Of a stretch of 64,000 nt of DNA, positions 8,221 through 17,526 are shown piece after piece. A program made the position numbers and the translations under genes. Positions within the stretch are counted from its first letter, which is position 1; every line of letters begins with the position of its first letter. The notes under the pieces were generated by a model that was not told the origin of the DNA, searched no databases, and was given only the letters and a program-made list of their open reading frames with translations. Source of the DNA: Desulfovibrio sp. (GTDB lineage Bacteria > Desulfobacterota > Desulfovibrionia > Desulfovibrionales > Desulfovibrionaceae); contig NZ_JAHZCJ010000011.1 in the NCBI RefSeq assembly GCF_019422935.1, forward strand, positions 72,908 through 136,907, written 5' to 3'.

Positions 8221-8757
8221 CTACTGCACAGTATCCTTGCCCGGGGCAACAGCCGCACCCTGCAAAGAAAGGGAAAGCTTTTCGGCCAGTTCGCGCGCGG
8301 CGGGCGTATTGCGCCATTCGTCAAAGAGTTTCTGCCAGCCGCCAAAATCCACAAAGTTGCGGTCAAGCTGTGCTTCGTGCATCTGCACCCAGGCGTTGAA
8401 AAGCTGCATCTGCACCTGGAAGGTGGCGCTCTCAAAAATCATGGCCGCAGAATCGCGGGGCATGACCTGACCGTCCACATGGGCCAGAACGAAATTACAG
8501 ACCGCGCGGCGGGAGGTTTCAAAGGTCACTTCCTGACCATTCATGTCTTCTGCCAGTGGCAGCAGGCGCGGAAACATCTCGCTGATGCGTTCCATGGCCT
8601 TGACCGGCACGGCGATGAACAGTGCGGGCTGGCCATCCGCAGCGGCAGGAGCATCGGGCTTTTCAGAGATGAAATAAAAACGCAGCCAGTTCTCGAACAT
8701 TACGGCTTCCAGAACCTTGGCAACGCCATTCTGAAATTGTTCTTGAGCTTCGGGCAT
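8221..8757 (-). CDS. Conserved-looking protein of unknown function, 178 aa
   Basis: 178 residues, no signal peptide and no membrane helix. The sequence is amphipathic and rich in Phe, Ala and Glu (for example MFENWLRFYFISE near 20-32), suggesting an all-helical cytosolic protein with a beta segment around QPALFIAVPV. I recognise no domain. The start has GGGAG at good spacing. It follows the methyltransferase stop by 10 bases and is probably co-transcribed with it. Confidence 0.7.
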   Translation of the reverse strand: MPEAQEQFQNGVAKVLEAVMFENWLRFYFISEKPDAPAAADGQPALFIAVPVKAMERISEMFPRLLPLAEDMNGQEVTFETSRRAVCNFVLAHVDGQVMPRDSAAMIFESATFQVQMQLFNAWVQMHEAQLDRNFVDFGGWQKLFDEWRNTPAARELAEKLSLSLQGAAVAPGKDTVQ

Positions 8758-8767
8758 GGAGACTCCC

Positions 8768-9535
8768 TTAGTGTTTTACGGCCACGACCCGCAGCCGCCG
8801 ATAATCAGCAATCCAACCGTCGTTATTCCACATGGATGCGCGCAGGGCATCCGCCACGGCGGCAAAAACTTTTTCCTGAGCCTCTGGGGCCACGCAATCC
8901 AGATCCTGGGCAAAAAACTGGGCCATCCAGCGGGCAAGGCCTTCTTCCCCGCCTTTGAGAGGGGTGGGCCTGTCGTATTCTTCCGCCAGCCGCACGGAAA
9001 ATCCGTGGCGGCTCAGCAGGGCCGCATATTCCTGCGCCGAGGGAAAATAAAAACGCTCGCTGTTCAGATGCGCCGGGCCAATGCCCTCCCCCACCAGCGC
9101 GGCCTGAAAGGCCGCCCCAAAGGCAGCGCGGATACGCCCGATGTTACCTTGCGCGCCAAATTCGCACACCAGCAGGCCGCCGGGGCGCAGCGCCCGCGCC
9201 ATGACGGCGGTCAAGCGCTCCTGATCTTCTATCCAGTGCAGCGCGGCGTTGGAAAACAGCGCGTCCACGCAGCCGTTCCACGGCATGTCGCAGGCGTCCA
9301 TTACCAGAAATTCCACTCGCGGCAGACGCATCCTGGCCTGCACGATCATGTCGGGCGAGGCGTCAATGCCCACCACGCGGGCGGCTCTGGCGGTCAAGGC
9401 TTCTGTCAGTGCGCCAGTGCCGCAGCCTACGTCAACAACAAAGCCCAAACCATCGGGCAGCAGCCCCAGCAGGTTTTCACCGTAGGCTGCCACAAAGTCG
9501 TGGCTCTGGTCATAAAGACGGGCATCCCAATCCAT
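8768..9535 (-). CDS. Class I SAM-dependent methyltransferase (trans-aconitate methyltransferase/BioC-like)
   Basis: 255 residues from ATG 9535, preceded by AGGGAG; longer upstream extensions run into the MFS gene and lack a ribosome site. Motif I is FVVDVGCGTGALTEAL, followed by VVGIDASPDMIVQARMR (motif II), DALFSNAALHWIED and LRPGGLLVCEFGAQGN. The SNAALHW signature is seen in Tam and BioC-like enzymes that methylate small carboxylates. No biotin gene is adjacent, so the substrate is open. Likely operon with the unknown 178-aa gene. Confidence 0.85.
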   Translation of the reverse strand: MDWDARLYDQSHDFVAAYGENLLGLLPDGLGFVVDVGCGTGALTEALTARAARVVGIDASPDMIVQARMRLPRVEFLVMDACDMPWNGCVDALFSNAALHWIEDQERLTAVMARALRPGGLLVCEFGAQGNIGRIRAAFGAAFQAALVGEGIGPAHLNSERFYFPSAQEYAALLSRHGFSVRLAEEYDRPTPLKGGEEGLARWMAQFFAQDLDCVAPEAQEKVFAAVADALRASMWNNDGWIADYRRLRVVAVKH

Positions 9536-9668
9536 GAATCCGATTCTCCCTGCGCGGCGAAAAAAAGCGCAAGCGCCACTTGTTGTAAACATCAGACTAC
9601 AGCGCGTCAATGCGGCGGGCTGATTTGCAGCAACAATGCCGCCCGCTCCCTGCCAGAAATGATCGTGC

Positions 9669-10925
9669 TCAGGCCTGCTTTTCCCGTACGGCGCGCTTTT
9701 GCATTTCGCTGTTGCCAACTTGTCCGAGCACTGCGGCGGCAAGCCCCGTGCAGGCGCTCACGAGGCCCAGCGGCACGGCGGTATCGCCCCCGGCCAGCCC
9801 CACAAGGGGGGAGGTGCACGCGCCAAAAATAAAGACCGCCACGCCCAGAATGCCCGAGGCCGTTCCCGCGCCAACATTTTGCGCGCTGATGCCAAGCGTA
9901 AAGCTGGTGGGGAGCGTCATGCCCTGGAGGGCGATCATGAAAAACAGCCCCACGAGCAGCGGCAAGGGGGAAGCTGGCGCGATCACCGTCACGGCCAGTA
10001 CGCCAAGGCAGGCCGCGCAACGCAGCGTGTTGCCGATTTGCAGCAAACGGGCTTCGCCAAAACGGCGCGACAGCCGGGCCGTGGCAAGGGCAACAAACAT
10101 GACGCTCAAGGCGTTGCAGCCAAAAATGACGCTGTAGCCCTGCGGCGAAATGCCGTACATGCCCTGCAGCACAAAGGGCGAGGCCGCCACGTAACCAAAA
10201 AATCCGCCCATGGTGAAACCCTGCACGCCCACATAACACATGAAGGGTTTTTGCCGCAAAAGCTCGCCCATGGCCTTCCACGAAGCGCGCAAACCACCCT
10301 CGCGGCGCATGGTTTCCGGCAGAGTTTCCGACAGGCCTATGGCGCTCAGCACGATCAGCAGCACCCCAAAACCCGTCAGAAAATAAAAAATCAGGGGCCA
10401 GCCGCTCAAGGACGCCAGCCAGCCGCCCAGGAGCGGCCCGGTAATGGGCGCAATGCCGTTGACCGCCATGAGCAGGCTCATGAAGTTGGTCAGCTCCGGC
10501 CCGCGAAACAGATCGCAAGCCATGGCGCGGGCCAGCACAATGCCCCCTGCCCCGCCCAACCCCTGCGCAAACCGCAGGGCAATAAAGCTATTGCCCGTTT
10601 TGGCCGCAGCGCAACAGATGGAAGCCAGCGTAAAAAAGATCAGCGCCATGAACAGCGGCTTGCGCCGCCCGGTGGAATCTGAAATGGGCCCCACAAACAA
10701 TTGCCCGAGGGCCATGCCCAGCAGACAGGCCGTGATGGTCAACTGCGTTGTTGCCGTGGAGATATTAAGGTCTGCCGCCAGCGCGGGCAGGCTTGGCAGA
10801 TAGGTATCAGTACACAGCGGGCCAAAAGCGGCCATCATGCCCAGCAGGAGCGCCAGAAACAGCCTGCGGCGGCGGGGCAGCCTTGCGCCGGCACCCACAA
10901 TATAATCATTTTCCGTAATGCGCAT
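9669..10925 (-). CDS. MFS drug-resistance transporter, Bcr/CflA type (DHA1)
   Basis: 418 residues with about 12 membrane helices. Family motifs: MAAFGPLCTDTYLPSLPALA in TM1, LGQLFVGPISDSTGRRKPL between TM2 and TM3, and GGAGGIVLARAMACDLF in TM4-5, all typical of Bcr/CflA exporters that expel drugs or amino-acid metabolites. It is transcribed away from the uvrD-like operon with about 117 bases between the starts. The substrate is unknown. Confidence 0.9.
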   Translation of the reverse strand: MRITENDYIVGAGARLPRRRRLFLALLLGMMAAFGPLCTDTYLPSLPALAADLNISTATTQLTITACLLGMALGQLFVGPISDSTGRRKPLFMALIFFTLASICCAAAKTGNSFIALRFAQGLGGAGGIVLARAMACDLFRGPELTNFMSLLMAVNGIAPITGPLLGGWLASLSGWPLIFYFLTGFGVLLIVLSAIGLSETLPETMRREGGLRASWKAMGELLRQKPFMCYVGVQGFTMGGFFGYVAASPFVLQGMYGISPQGYSVIFGCNALSVMFVALATARLSRRFGEARLLQIGNTLRCAACLGVLAVTVIAPASPLPLLVGLFFMIALQGMTLPTSFTLGISAQNVGAGTASGILGVAVFIFGACTSPLVGLAGGDTAVPLGLVSACTGLAAAVLGQVGNSEMQKRAVREKQA

Positions 10926-11042
10926 GTTCGTCCTTTTTCTTTTCTTTGCGCGATATTCGGGACGGACGCTGGCAAAGTCAAGGGCGGGGAATGCCCCTGT
11001 GCGGCTCTGGTATGCGCTGCCGCCTTATGCTACCCTGCGCCC

Positions 11043-13373
11043 ATGATTGATTACGCTCAAGCCCTTAACGAAGCCCAGTACGAGGCAGCCACCTGCGGCG
11101 ATGGCCCGGTTCTGGTTGTGGCAGGTGCAGGCAGCGGCAAAACCCGCACCATCGTCTACCGTCTGGCATGGCTGGCAGAGCACGGCATCGAACCTGACGC
11201 CATGCTCCTGCTCACCTTTACCCGCAAGGCCGCGCAGGAAATGCTGCACCGCGCGGGCCTGCTGCTCAATCAGGGGCTTGCGGGCGTGCAGGGCGGCACC
11301 TTCCACGCCTTTGGCTTTGGGGCGCTCAGGCGCTGGAAACCCGAATGGCTTGGCGACAGACCCTTCACAGTCATGGACTCCGCCGACATCAACGAGGCGG
11401 TCAAGCACTGCAAGGATCAGCTCAAGCTGGGCAAGGGGGACAGGTCGTTTCCCAAGACCCAGAGCATTGTGGGGCTACTGAGCAAGGCCCGCAACAAGGA
11501 GCTGCCGCTGGACGAAGTGCTGCGGCGCGAGGCCTTTCACCTGCTGCCCCATGCCGATGGTCTGGCACGGCTGGGTGATGCCTACAATGCCTACCGCCGC
11601 GACAAGGGCCTGCTGGATTACGATGATCTGCTGTTCGAGCTTGAGGCCCTGCTGCGTGAAAATCCGCTGGCGGCCGCCTCGCTGCGGCAGAGGTTCAGCC
11701 ATATTCTTGTGGACGAATATCAGGATACCAACCTGGTTCAGGCCCGCATTGTGCGCCTGCTGGCAGGGCCGTTGGACGGCCCCCCAGGCAACGTCATGGC
11801 CGTGGGCGACGAAGCCCAGTCCATCTATGCCTTTCGCGGCGCCAATGTGCGCAACATATTGGACTTCCCCACGCTTTTTCCCGGCGCGCGTGTTGTACGG
11901 CTGGAAGAAAACTATCGCTCCACCAAGCCCGTGCTGGATGTGGCCAACAACCTGCTCTCCCACGCCGCAGAATCTTTCCGCAAAAATCTGTTCACGCGCA
12001 AGGAAGGCGGCGACCCGGTACGCCTTGTGACCCCGCTCAGCGACATGAGTCAGGCCAAGCTGGTGGTGCGCCGGGTTGAAGAACTGCTGGCTACCCATCT
12101 GCCGCACGAAATCGCGGTGCTGTTCCGCGCGGGCTTCCATTCCTATAATCTGGAAATGGCCCTCAATCAGGCGGGCATTGCCTTTCGCAAATACGGGGGG
12201 CTGCGCTATACCGAGGCTGCCCACGTCAAGGATGTTATCGCCTACGCCCGCCTGCTGCTCAACCCGCTCGACCTGCCCGCCTTTGCCCGCGTGGCGGCCC
12301 AGCACAGCGGCATTGGCCCCAAGACGGTGGAAAAACTCTATGCCGTGGCCCGTAGCGGCGACCAGAAATCCACAGAAAAAGCCTTTGCCAAGTTTCCGGG
12401 TTTTCTGGAAGACATGCGCTTTGTGGACGACCTGCGCGCCCGGCCCATGCCGCCCTCGGCCACGCTGTCGTCCGTTCTTGAGCATTACCGCCCTCGCCTC
12501 GAGGCCCTCTACCCGGAAGACTGGCCCCGCCGCCAGCAAGGGCTGGAAGAAATCATCCAGATGGCCTCCGGCTACAGCGAACTGGATCTTTTTGTGGCAG
12601 ATCTGGCCCTTGAAGCGCCGGACGATGACGAGGCCGACAGCAACGAAGGCAAGATCACCCTTTCCACAGTGCATTCGGCCAAGGGGCTGGAGTGGAACGC
12701 CGTCCTGATCATTGATCTGGTGGAAGACCGCTTTCCTTCGCGCCACGCTCTGGCCCGGCCAGAAGATTTTGAAGAAGAGCGCCGCCTCATGTACGTGGCC
12801 TGCACCCGCGCGCGCCAGTGCCTTGACCTCTACGCCCCTGCCTCGCTCTACAACAGGGCCGAGCGTGGCAGTCAGCATGTGAGCCAAAGCCCCTTTGTGC
12901 GCGAGCTTGCGCCCGGTATGGTTGAAGAGTGGATTGAAGGCTTCGGCGGTACGCTCTCGCGCCGCAGCGTTGGCGGCGTGGGCTTTGGGCGCAAAACTGC
13001 CATGCCTCCTGCTGGCGGCCTTGGCGGCGCGCAAGGCTTTTCGGGCGGGCTTTTGCCGCGTCCGCAGCGCCCGCCGAGCCACGATGCCTATGACGATTGC
13101 CAGCTTGCGCCAGACGATGCGCCGGTGAATGCGCCAGCAAGCGGCTCGGGCAAGCAGACTTTTCCCTTTGCGACCCCCGCGTCCGCCCCTGCGGCAGCGC
13201 AGGGGAGTTCAAGGCCGCAGGCCGCAGGCGATGGCGAACTGTGCTACTGCCGTCACCGTATTTTCGGGCGCGGCAAGATCGTGCGTCATTTGCCGCCGGA
13301 CAAGGTACAGGTGAATTTCCCCGGCTTCGGCCTCAAGGTCATCCTGAGCGAATATCTGATTCTGGAGAGCTGA
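11043..13373 (+). CDS. UvrD/PcrA-like superfamily 1 ATP-dependent DNA helicase
   Basis: 776 residues from ATG 11043; an in-frame extension to 10701 overlaps the divergent MFS gene and is not credible. Motifs in order: Q-motif NEAQYEAA, Walker A AGAGSGKTRT, LLTFTRKAAQEML (Ia), VDEYQDTN (II), VGDEAQSIYAFRGA (III), LEENYRST (IV), STVHSAKGLEWNAV (V) and MYVACTRARQ (VI). After a Gly/Pro/Ala-rich linker the last 45 residues (HRIFGRGKIVRHLP...VILSEYLILES) resemble the tudor-like C-terminal domain of PcrA. It unwinds DNA 3'-5' in repair. First gene of an operon with thiL one base downstream. Confidence 0.93.
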   Translation: MIDYAQALNEAQYEAATCGDGPVLVVAGAGSGKTRTIVYRLAWLAEHGIEPDAMLLLTFTRKAAQEMLHRAGLLLNQGLAGVQGGTFHAFGFGALRRWKPEWLGDRPFTVMDSADINEAVKHCKDQLKLGKGDRSFPKTQSIVGLLSKARNKELPLDEVLRREAFHLLPHADGLARLGDAYNAYRRDKGLLDYDDLLFELEALLRENPLAAASLRQRFSHILVDEYQDTNLVQARIVRLLAGPLDGPPGNVMAVGDEAQSIYAFRGANVRNILDFPTLFPGARVVRLEENYRSTKPVLDVANNLLSHAAESFRKNLFTRKEGGDPVRLVTPLSDMSQAKLVVRRVEELLATHLPHEIAVLFRAGFHSYNLEMALNQAGIAFRKYGGLRYTEAAHVKDVIAYARLLLNPLDLPAFARVAAQHSGIGPKTVEKLYAVARSGDQKSTEKAFAKFPGFLEDMRFVDDLRARPMPPSATLSSVLEHYRPRLEALYPEDWPRRQQGLEEIIQMASGYSELDLFVADLALEAPDDDEADSNEGKITLSTVHSAKGLEWNAVLIIDLVEDRFPSRHALARPEDFEEERRLMYVACTRARQCLDLYAPASLYNRAERGSQHVSQSPFVRELAPGMVEEWIEGFGGTLSRRSVGGVGFGRKTAMPPAGGLGGAQGFSGGLLPRPQRPPSHDAYDDCQLAPDDAPVNAPASGSGKQTFPFATPASAPAAAQGSSRPQAAGDGELCYCRHRIFGRGKIVRHLPPDKVQVNFPGFGLKVILSEYLILES

Positions 13374-13374
13374 T

Positions 13375-14442
13375 ATGGTTCCGCCCCACGCATCCCCTGC
13401 TTCTCATGGCTCTCTTTCTGAAGACGGCATTCTGGCCTGTCTTGGCAGACACTTTCCGCAGACCGGGCCTTCCCTGCTGCTGGGCAGGGGTGATGACTGC
13501 GCCGTGCTGCGCGGCGGCAAGCCCCTGGCCGTGAGCAGCGACCTTTTCCTGGAAGACGTGCATTTTCGCCGTTCGTATTTTACCCCTGAAGAAACAGGCT
13601 ACAAGGCGCTAGCCGTCAATGTGAGCGATCTTGCGGCCTGCGGGGCGCGGCCCGTGGCCTTTACCCTGTGCCTCGGCCTGCCTGGCTGGGTGGACGAACC
13701 GTGGTTGGACGCGTTTTTCTCCGGCATGGCAGGTCTTGCCAAGCAGCACAACATGGTGCTGGCCGGGGGCGATCTTTCCGGCTGCGAGCGTCTGCATATT
13801 TCTGTGACCGTGTGGGGCGAGCCCGCCGACCCAGGCACCTTTCTTGTGCGCGGCGGCAGCATGCCCGGCGATGTGCTCTTTGTGGTGGGGCGGCTCGGTC
13901 TTGCCCGCGTGGGGCTCAAGGCCCTTGAAACGCAGGGTCGGGCAGCCCTGGAGCAATGGCCCGCCGCCTGCGCGGCACACCTGCACCCCGAGCCGCAGGT
14001 GGACGCGGGCCTCATGCTGGCGCGGGCCGGGTTCAACGCCCGCCCGCCTGCACTCATGGATGTTTCTGACGGCATCATGCGTGATCTGCCCCGGTTGCTT
14101 GGTCTTACGGGCGAGCTGAGCGCGGCGGGACAGGTCTCGCGCGGCAGCTTGGGGGCGGAAATTATGCTGGCCCGTGGGCAACTGCACCCGGAAGTAGTGA
14201 GCTATGCCGAAGCCCATGGCAGAAATCCCGTACACGAGGCCCTGCTGGGCGGCGAGGATTACGCCCTGCTGGGTTCGTGCGCGCCCGACATGCTGCCCCC
14301 CCTGCATGCAGCCATACCGCGCCTTACCAGCGTCGGTGTTGTGACCTCGGGCGGCGGCATTGTGTGCAACAACGAGCCGCTGGACAACCTGGCGGACATG
14401 CACGGCTTTGACCACTTTGAACGCAAAGGGCAGGAAGCCTGA
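13375..14442 (+). CDS. thiL: Thiamine-monophosphate kinase
   Basis: 355 residues, slightly longer than usual (about 325) through an N-terminal extension. It phosphorylates thiamine monophosphate to thiamine diphosphate. Motifs: LGRGDDCAVL, VSSDLFLEDVHF, NVSDLAACGARP, GGDLSGCERLHI, LMDVSDGIMRDLPRLL and GGEDYALLGSC, i.e. the AIR-synthase fold with its aspartate-rich Mg-ATP site. It starts one base after the helicase stop and ends one base before the glycosyltransferase start, so the operon is tight though functionally mixed. No TPP riboswitch was seen. Confidence 0.95.
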   Translation: MVPPHASPASHGSLSEDGILACLGRHFPQTGPSLLLGRGDDCAVLRGGKPLAVSSDLFLEDVHFRRSYFTPEETGYKALAVNVSDLAACGARPVAFTLCLGLPGWVDEPWLDAFFSGMAGLAKQHNMVLAGGDLSGCERLHISVTVWGEPADPGTFLVRGGSMPGDVLFVVGRLGLARVGLKALETQGRAALEQWPAACAAHLHPEPQVDAGLMLARAGFNARPPALMDVSDGIMRDLPRLLGLTGELSAAGQVSRGSLGAEIMLARGQLHPEVVSYAEAHGRNPVHEALLGGEDYALLGSCAPDMLPPLHAAIPRLTSVGVVTSGGGIVCNNEPLDNLADMHGFDHFERKGQEA

Positions 14443-14443
14443 C

Positions 14444-15352
14444 ATGCGCGCTCATATCGGCGTAGTCTGCTGGAACAGGCTTGAGCTTACGCGGCTCTGT
14501 CTCACCAGCCTCCTGCAAAAAACCCCGCCGGGCTATGGGCTCACAGTGGTAGATAACGGCAGCACCGATGGCACAAAAGAATTTTTGCAATCGCTGGCCT
14601 CGGCGCATCCGCACATGCGCCTGCACTTGCTGCGCCGCAACATGGGCGTGGCCGTGGCCTCCAACCTCGCCTGGGACGACGCCGCCGACGCGGATTTTTA
14701 CGTCAAACTTGATAATGACGTGGAAGTGCTCGACCCGCAGTGGCTGAACCGCCTCATGCGCATGCTGACCGACAATCCCCGCCTGGGCATGGTCGGATAC
14801 AAGCTGTGCGCAAAGCATGAGGGTACGCCCCTGACTCTGGCCGATGGTTCGCCCTCGCTGGAGGTCATCTGCTGCAACGGAGCCTGCGCCTGTATTCCCC
14901 ACGCTGTCCACGAACTGCTTGGTTTCTGGAACGAAGGCTTTGGCCGCTATGGTTATGAAGACCTTGAGTACAGCTGGCGTGCCCGCAGGGCTGGCTATAC
15001 CCTGGCATACGCTCCCCAGCAGGATGCCCTGCGCCATCACGGCACAGAGCCGGAATTCATCGACCCGGAGCAGGAGCGCGGCAAGCTCTCCAGCCACACC
15101 TCGGATATTTCCGGCACCAAGGCCTACCTTCTGTACCTCCTGCTCTACGAACAGGGGGTCATCCCTTTGAAAATGGGCCGCAAATACCTGCCCTCACAAG
15201 CCCCTGAGGGATTGACCTTTTCGCTCAATCCGGCCCACAAGGCCCTGCAGCGCCTGATGGTTCGCCTTATCAACAGCGTGGACACCAGCCAGCAGGGCGA
15301 CCTTTCGCAGCTTGACCTGCGCGCATGGCAAAACAAAGGAAACCCCGCATGA
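14444..15352 (+). CDS. Family 2 glycosyltransferase
   Basis: 302 residues from ATG 14444. A GT-A fold is indicated by HIGVVCWNRLELTRLCLTSL, VVDNGSTDGTKEFL (nucleotide site), the KLDNDVEVLDP DxD box near residue 88, and GFGRYGYEDLEYSWRARRAGY, the acceptor-side ED motif. No membrane segment, so cytosolic. It adds a sugar to an unknown acceptor; no polysaccharide cluster is present. Its stop overlaps the start of the aldolase gene (ATGA). Confidence 0.9.
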   Translation: MRAHIGVVCWNRLELTRLCLTSLLQKTPPGYGLTVVDNGSTDGTKEFLQSLASAHPHMRLHLLRRNMGVAVASNLAWDDAADADFYVKLDNDVEVLDPQWLNRLMRMLTDNPRLGMVGYKLCAKHEGTPLTLADGSPSLEVICCNGACACIPHAVHELLGFWNEGFGRYGYEDLEYSWRARRAGYTLAYAPQQDALRHHGTEPEFIDPEQERGKLSSHTSDISGTKAYLLYLLLYEQGVIPLKMGRKYLPSQAPEGLTFSLNPAHKALQRLMVRLINSVDTSQQGDLSQLDLRAWQNKGNPA

Positions 15353-15990
15353 GCACCACCTCGCAGCGGTCTGCAGCCGCGCCTACTACAGAAAACCAAC
15401 CTTCCATTCCCTTAGAGCTGGTTGAAGAATTCCGCTCCGTCTGCCGCGATGCATGGAAGCAGGGCCTGCTGTCCGGCTGTAACGGCAATGCCAGCCGCAG
15501 GCTCGGCAGCCACGCGCCAGGGTTGATCTGCGTCACGCGCAGCGGCGCTGCCAAAGGCAGGCTGACCGCCGCCGACTGCTGCCTTATGGACATCGCCACA
15601 AGCGTTGTTGTATCCGGCGGGCCAGCATCCACAGAATCGGGCATGCACCTTGCCATCTACCGCGCCCGCCCAGACTGTAGTGCCATCCTGCACACCCATC
15701 CTCGCCGTCTGCTTGCCTTGAGCTTGCGGCTGGCGGGCAGGCAGGAGGACTTTTTGCGCCTGCCCCTTTTTGAAGCCGAAGTATGGCGGGCCAAGCTGGG
15801 CTTTGCCCCTGCTCTGCCCCCCGGCACTGCAAAACTTGCAGACGCCGTGGCTCTGGCTGCCAGCGGCAAGGATGCCGTGTGGATGGCCGGACATGGCCTG
15901 TGCTGCCTGGGGCGCACCCTGGCCGAAGCCCTGTGCCTGGCTGAAGAACTGGAACATCTGGCCGCGCTACAGATACTCGCCACAGTGTAG
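15349..15990 (+). CDS. Class II aldolase/adducin-family protein
   Basis: 213 residues from ATG 15349, which overlaps the previous stop and has AAAGGAAA upstream; an alternative ATG at 15325 would overlap more. Zinc-dependent aldolase features: LSGCNGNASRR (phosphate loop), STESGMHLAIYRARPD (catalytic Glu), AILHTHPRR (two His) and AGHGLCCLG (third His). The full ligand set implies an active L-fuculose-phosphate-type aldolase or a related epimerase/dehydratase such as MtnB. The exact substrate is unknown. A terminator follows at 16016. Confidence 0.88.
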   Translation: MSTTSQRSAAAPTTENQPSIPLELVEEFRSVCRDAWKQGLLSGCNGNASRRLGSHAPGLICVTRSGAAKGRLTAADCCLMDIATSVVVSGGPASTESGMHLAIYRARPDCSAILHTHPRRLLALSLRLAGRQEDFLRLPLFEAEVWRAKLGFAPALPPGTAKLADAVALAASGKDAVWMAGHGLCCLGRTLAEALCLAEELEHLAALQILATV

Positions 15991-16015
15991 TGCAAGCATT
16001 GCCGCCGCTCCTTAC

Positions 16016-16038
16016 AGCCCGCATTTGCGGGCTTTTTT
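16016..16038 (+). terminator. Rho-independent terminator after the uvrD-thiL-GT2-aldolase operon
   Basis: AGCCCGC-ATTT-GCGGGCT followed by a T-run, 25 bases after the aldolase stop. Confidence 0.9.
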
Positions 16039-16058
16039 GCGTCTTTTAGTGTTACGAC

Positions 16059-16087
16059 TTGCAAAAACATACGCATAATTGTAGCAT
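16059..16087 (+). promoter_or_regulatory. Probable promoter of the NikK/NikL-like pair
   Basis: TTGCAA (16059-16064), a 17-base spacer and TAGCAT (16082-16087), overlapped by a second possible -10 (TATATT). The segment 16040-16110 is strikingly AT-rich for this genome. A GTGTTAC at 16049-16055 resembles one half of the NikR site proposed for Desulfovibrio, but no matching second half is present. Confidence 0.4.
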
Positions 16088-16131
16088 ATATTATATTTTC
16101 GTAATACAAAATCCAAAGGAGCTCTCCCACC

Positions 16132-16923
16132 ATGCATATCCGTTCGCACCTCTGCGTCGCTCTGGCCATTATGGGTCTTATGGTTTCCAGCTCTGCCGCC
16201 CTGGCCCACGAATTCATCCTCAAGCCCGACACGGCAACCCCTGCAGCCGGGCAGAAAACCCGCATGCAGGCGCAGGCAGCCCATGTGTTCATGGTCAGCG
16301 AAGAAGCCGAAAACCCCGCCAACGTGCGTCTGTACCTCTTGCAGGGCGACAAAAAAACCGACATCGCCCTTGTGGAAGACAAGGCGCTCGTTTCGCTGGT
16401 GGGCGACTTCACCCTCGCGCAGAACGGCCCCGCCATGCTGGTGGGCCACCGCCTGCCCCAGATATGGTGCGAAACAACGCAGGGTGAAATGGAAGGCAGC
16501 CGCGCCGCCCTTGAAGCCAAGGGCATGAAGGTCAAATCCTCCGGCAAGTATGAAAAATTCGCCAAGACCCTGCTCAATCCCGCCAGCAACGACACCCTGT
16601 TCGGCAAGGCACTTGGCCAGGATCTGGAACTTGTGCTGCTGACCAACCCCGCAGACATCAAGCCCGGCGCCCCCCTGAACGTACAGGTGTTGCTGCGCGG
16701 CAAGCCCGTGCCCAATGCCACTGTGGGCCTGACCCACGATGCCTTCAGCAAGGATCAGGATACCTACAAATCCAAGGCGCAAACCGATGCGCAGGGCAAG
16801 GCCTCCTTTACCGTGGACAAGCCCGCCCTGTGGATGCTGCGCACCACTGTGGTGGAAAAGACCCCCAGCACGGATGCAGATGAGCACCATCTGCGCGCCA
16901 CCTATGTGTTCCCCGTAAAGTAG
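16132..16923 (+). CDS. Exported DUF4198-domain protein, NikK-like metal-uptake accessory
   Basis: 263 residues with a cleavable signal peptide (LCVALAIMGLMVSSSAALA then HEFILKPD, so the mature protein may begin with His). DUF4198 periplasmic proteins act beside cobalt/nickel transporters, e.g. NikK of ECF-type nickel systems in Desulfovibrio. The second half (ADIKPGAPLNVQVLLRGKPV ... TDAQGKASFTVDKPALWMLR) is an Ig-like carboxypeptidase-regulatory fold. GGAG stands before the start. The next gene is a NikL-like protein, but no permease or ATPase follows, so this is either a stand-alone pair or works with a transporter elsewhere. Confidence 0.75.
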   Translation: MHIRSHLCVALAIMGLMVSSSAALAHEFILKPDTATPAAGQKTRMQAQAAHVFMVSEEAENPANVRLYLLQGDKKTDIALVEDKALVSLVGDFTLAQNGPAMLVGHRLPQIWCETTQGEMEGSRAALEAKGMKVKSSGKYEKFAKTLLNPASNDTLFGKALGQDLELVLLTNPADIKPGAPLNVQVLLRGKPVPNATVGLTHDAFSKDQDTYKSKAQTDAQGKASFTVDKPALWMLRTTVVEKTPSTDADEHHLRATYVFPVK

Positions 16924-17012
16924 CCCCATATCCACACGCATGCAGGCGGGGGAAGGTTAGCTTTCTCCCGCCTGTGCGCATTCCCGCACCTGCTTGAGGC
17001 AAGGATAGTTAT

Positions 17013-17501
17013 ATGCGCATTTTTCTTTTGGGGCGCTGCGCCGCCATCTGTCTTGCGGTTGCGCTGCTCCTGGCAGGCACCGCTGCCCAGGTTTCGGGCC
17101 ATGCCCTGTATGCGGCAGACACCCGACATGACGGCGTGGTGCTTGTGCAGTTTGCCTACTCCAGCGGCGAGCAGCCCACCTATGCCAAAGTGGAGGTGTA
17201 CAGCCCCGCGGACGACAAGGTGGAATTTCAGAATGGCCGCACGGACGCACAGGGGCGATTTGCCTTCATGCCTGATGCGCCGGGCCGCTGGCGCATCATC
17301 ATGGCCGACAACATGGGGCACAGGGTTGAACACCCGGTGGAAATCAGCGCAGCTCAGGGGGCCGCAGCCGCAGACAGCGGGCACGATGCGGGGCCGGGCG
17401 GCTTTGCCATGCCCTCGCGTATTCTGCTGGGCCTGAGCCTCATCGCCAACATGGCGCTGGCGGCTACCGTGCTGCGGCGCAGGAAAAAACATATGGCCTG
17501 A
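17013..17501 (+). CDS. Membrane-anchored periplasmic protein, NikL-like
   Basis: 162 residues: signal segment (about 5-29), mature start near HALYAADTRHDGVVLVQFAY, a beta-sandwich with GRFAFMPDAPGRWRIIMAD, an Ala/His/Asp-rich stretch, and a C-terminal membrane helix (RILLGLSLIANMALAATVL) with RRRKKH after it. This layout, and its place 89 bases after a DUF4198 gene, match NikL of bacterial nickel-uptake systems. The histidines near the mature N-terminus and before the TM helix could bind metal. Role inferred from architecture and context. Confidence 0.65.
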   Translation: MRIFLLGRCAAICLAVALLLAGTAAQVSGHALYAADTRHDGVVLVQFAYSSGEQPTYAKVEVYSPADDKVEFQNGRTDAQGRFAFMPDAPGRWRIIMADNMGHRVEHPVEISAAQGAAAADSGHDAGPGGFAMPSRILLGLSLIANMALAATVLRRRKKHMA

Positions 17502-17526
17502 CTGCCGCTCCAAATTATTTTTGACC

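Noticed and set aside
11475..13082. Minus-strand ORF of 535 codons
   Set aside because: Antisense to the UvrD/PcrA-like helicase, with no domain character.
16049..16107. Complete NikR operator before the NikK-like gene
   Set aside because: One GTGTTAC half-site exists, but no inverse half lies 13-14 bases away.
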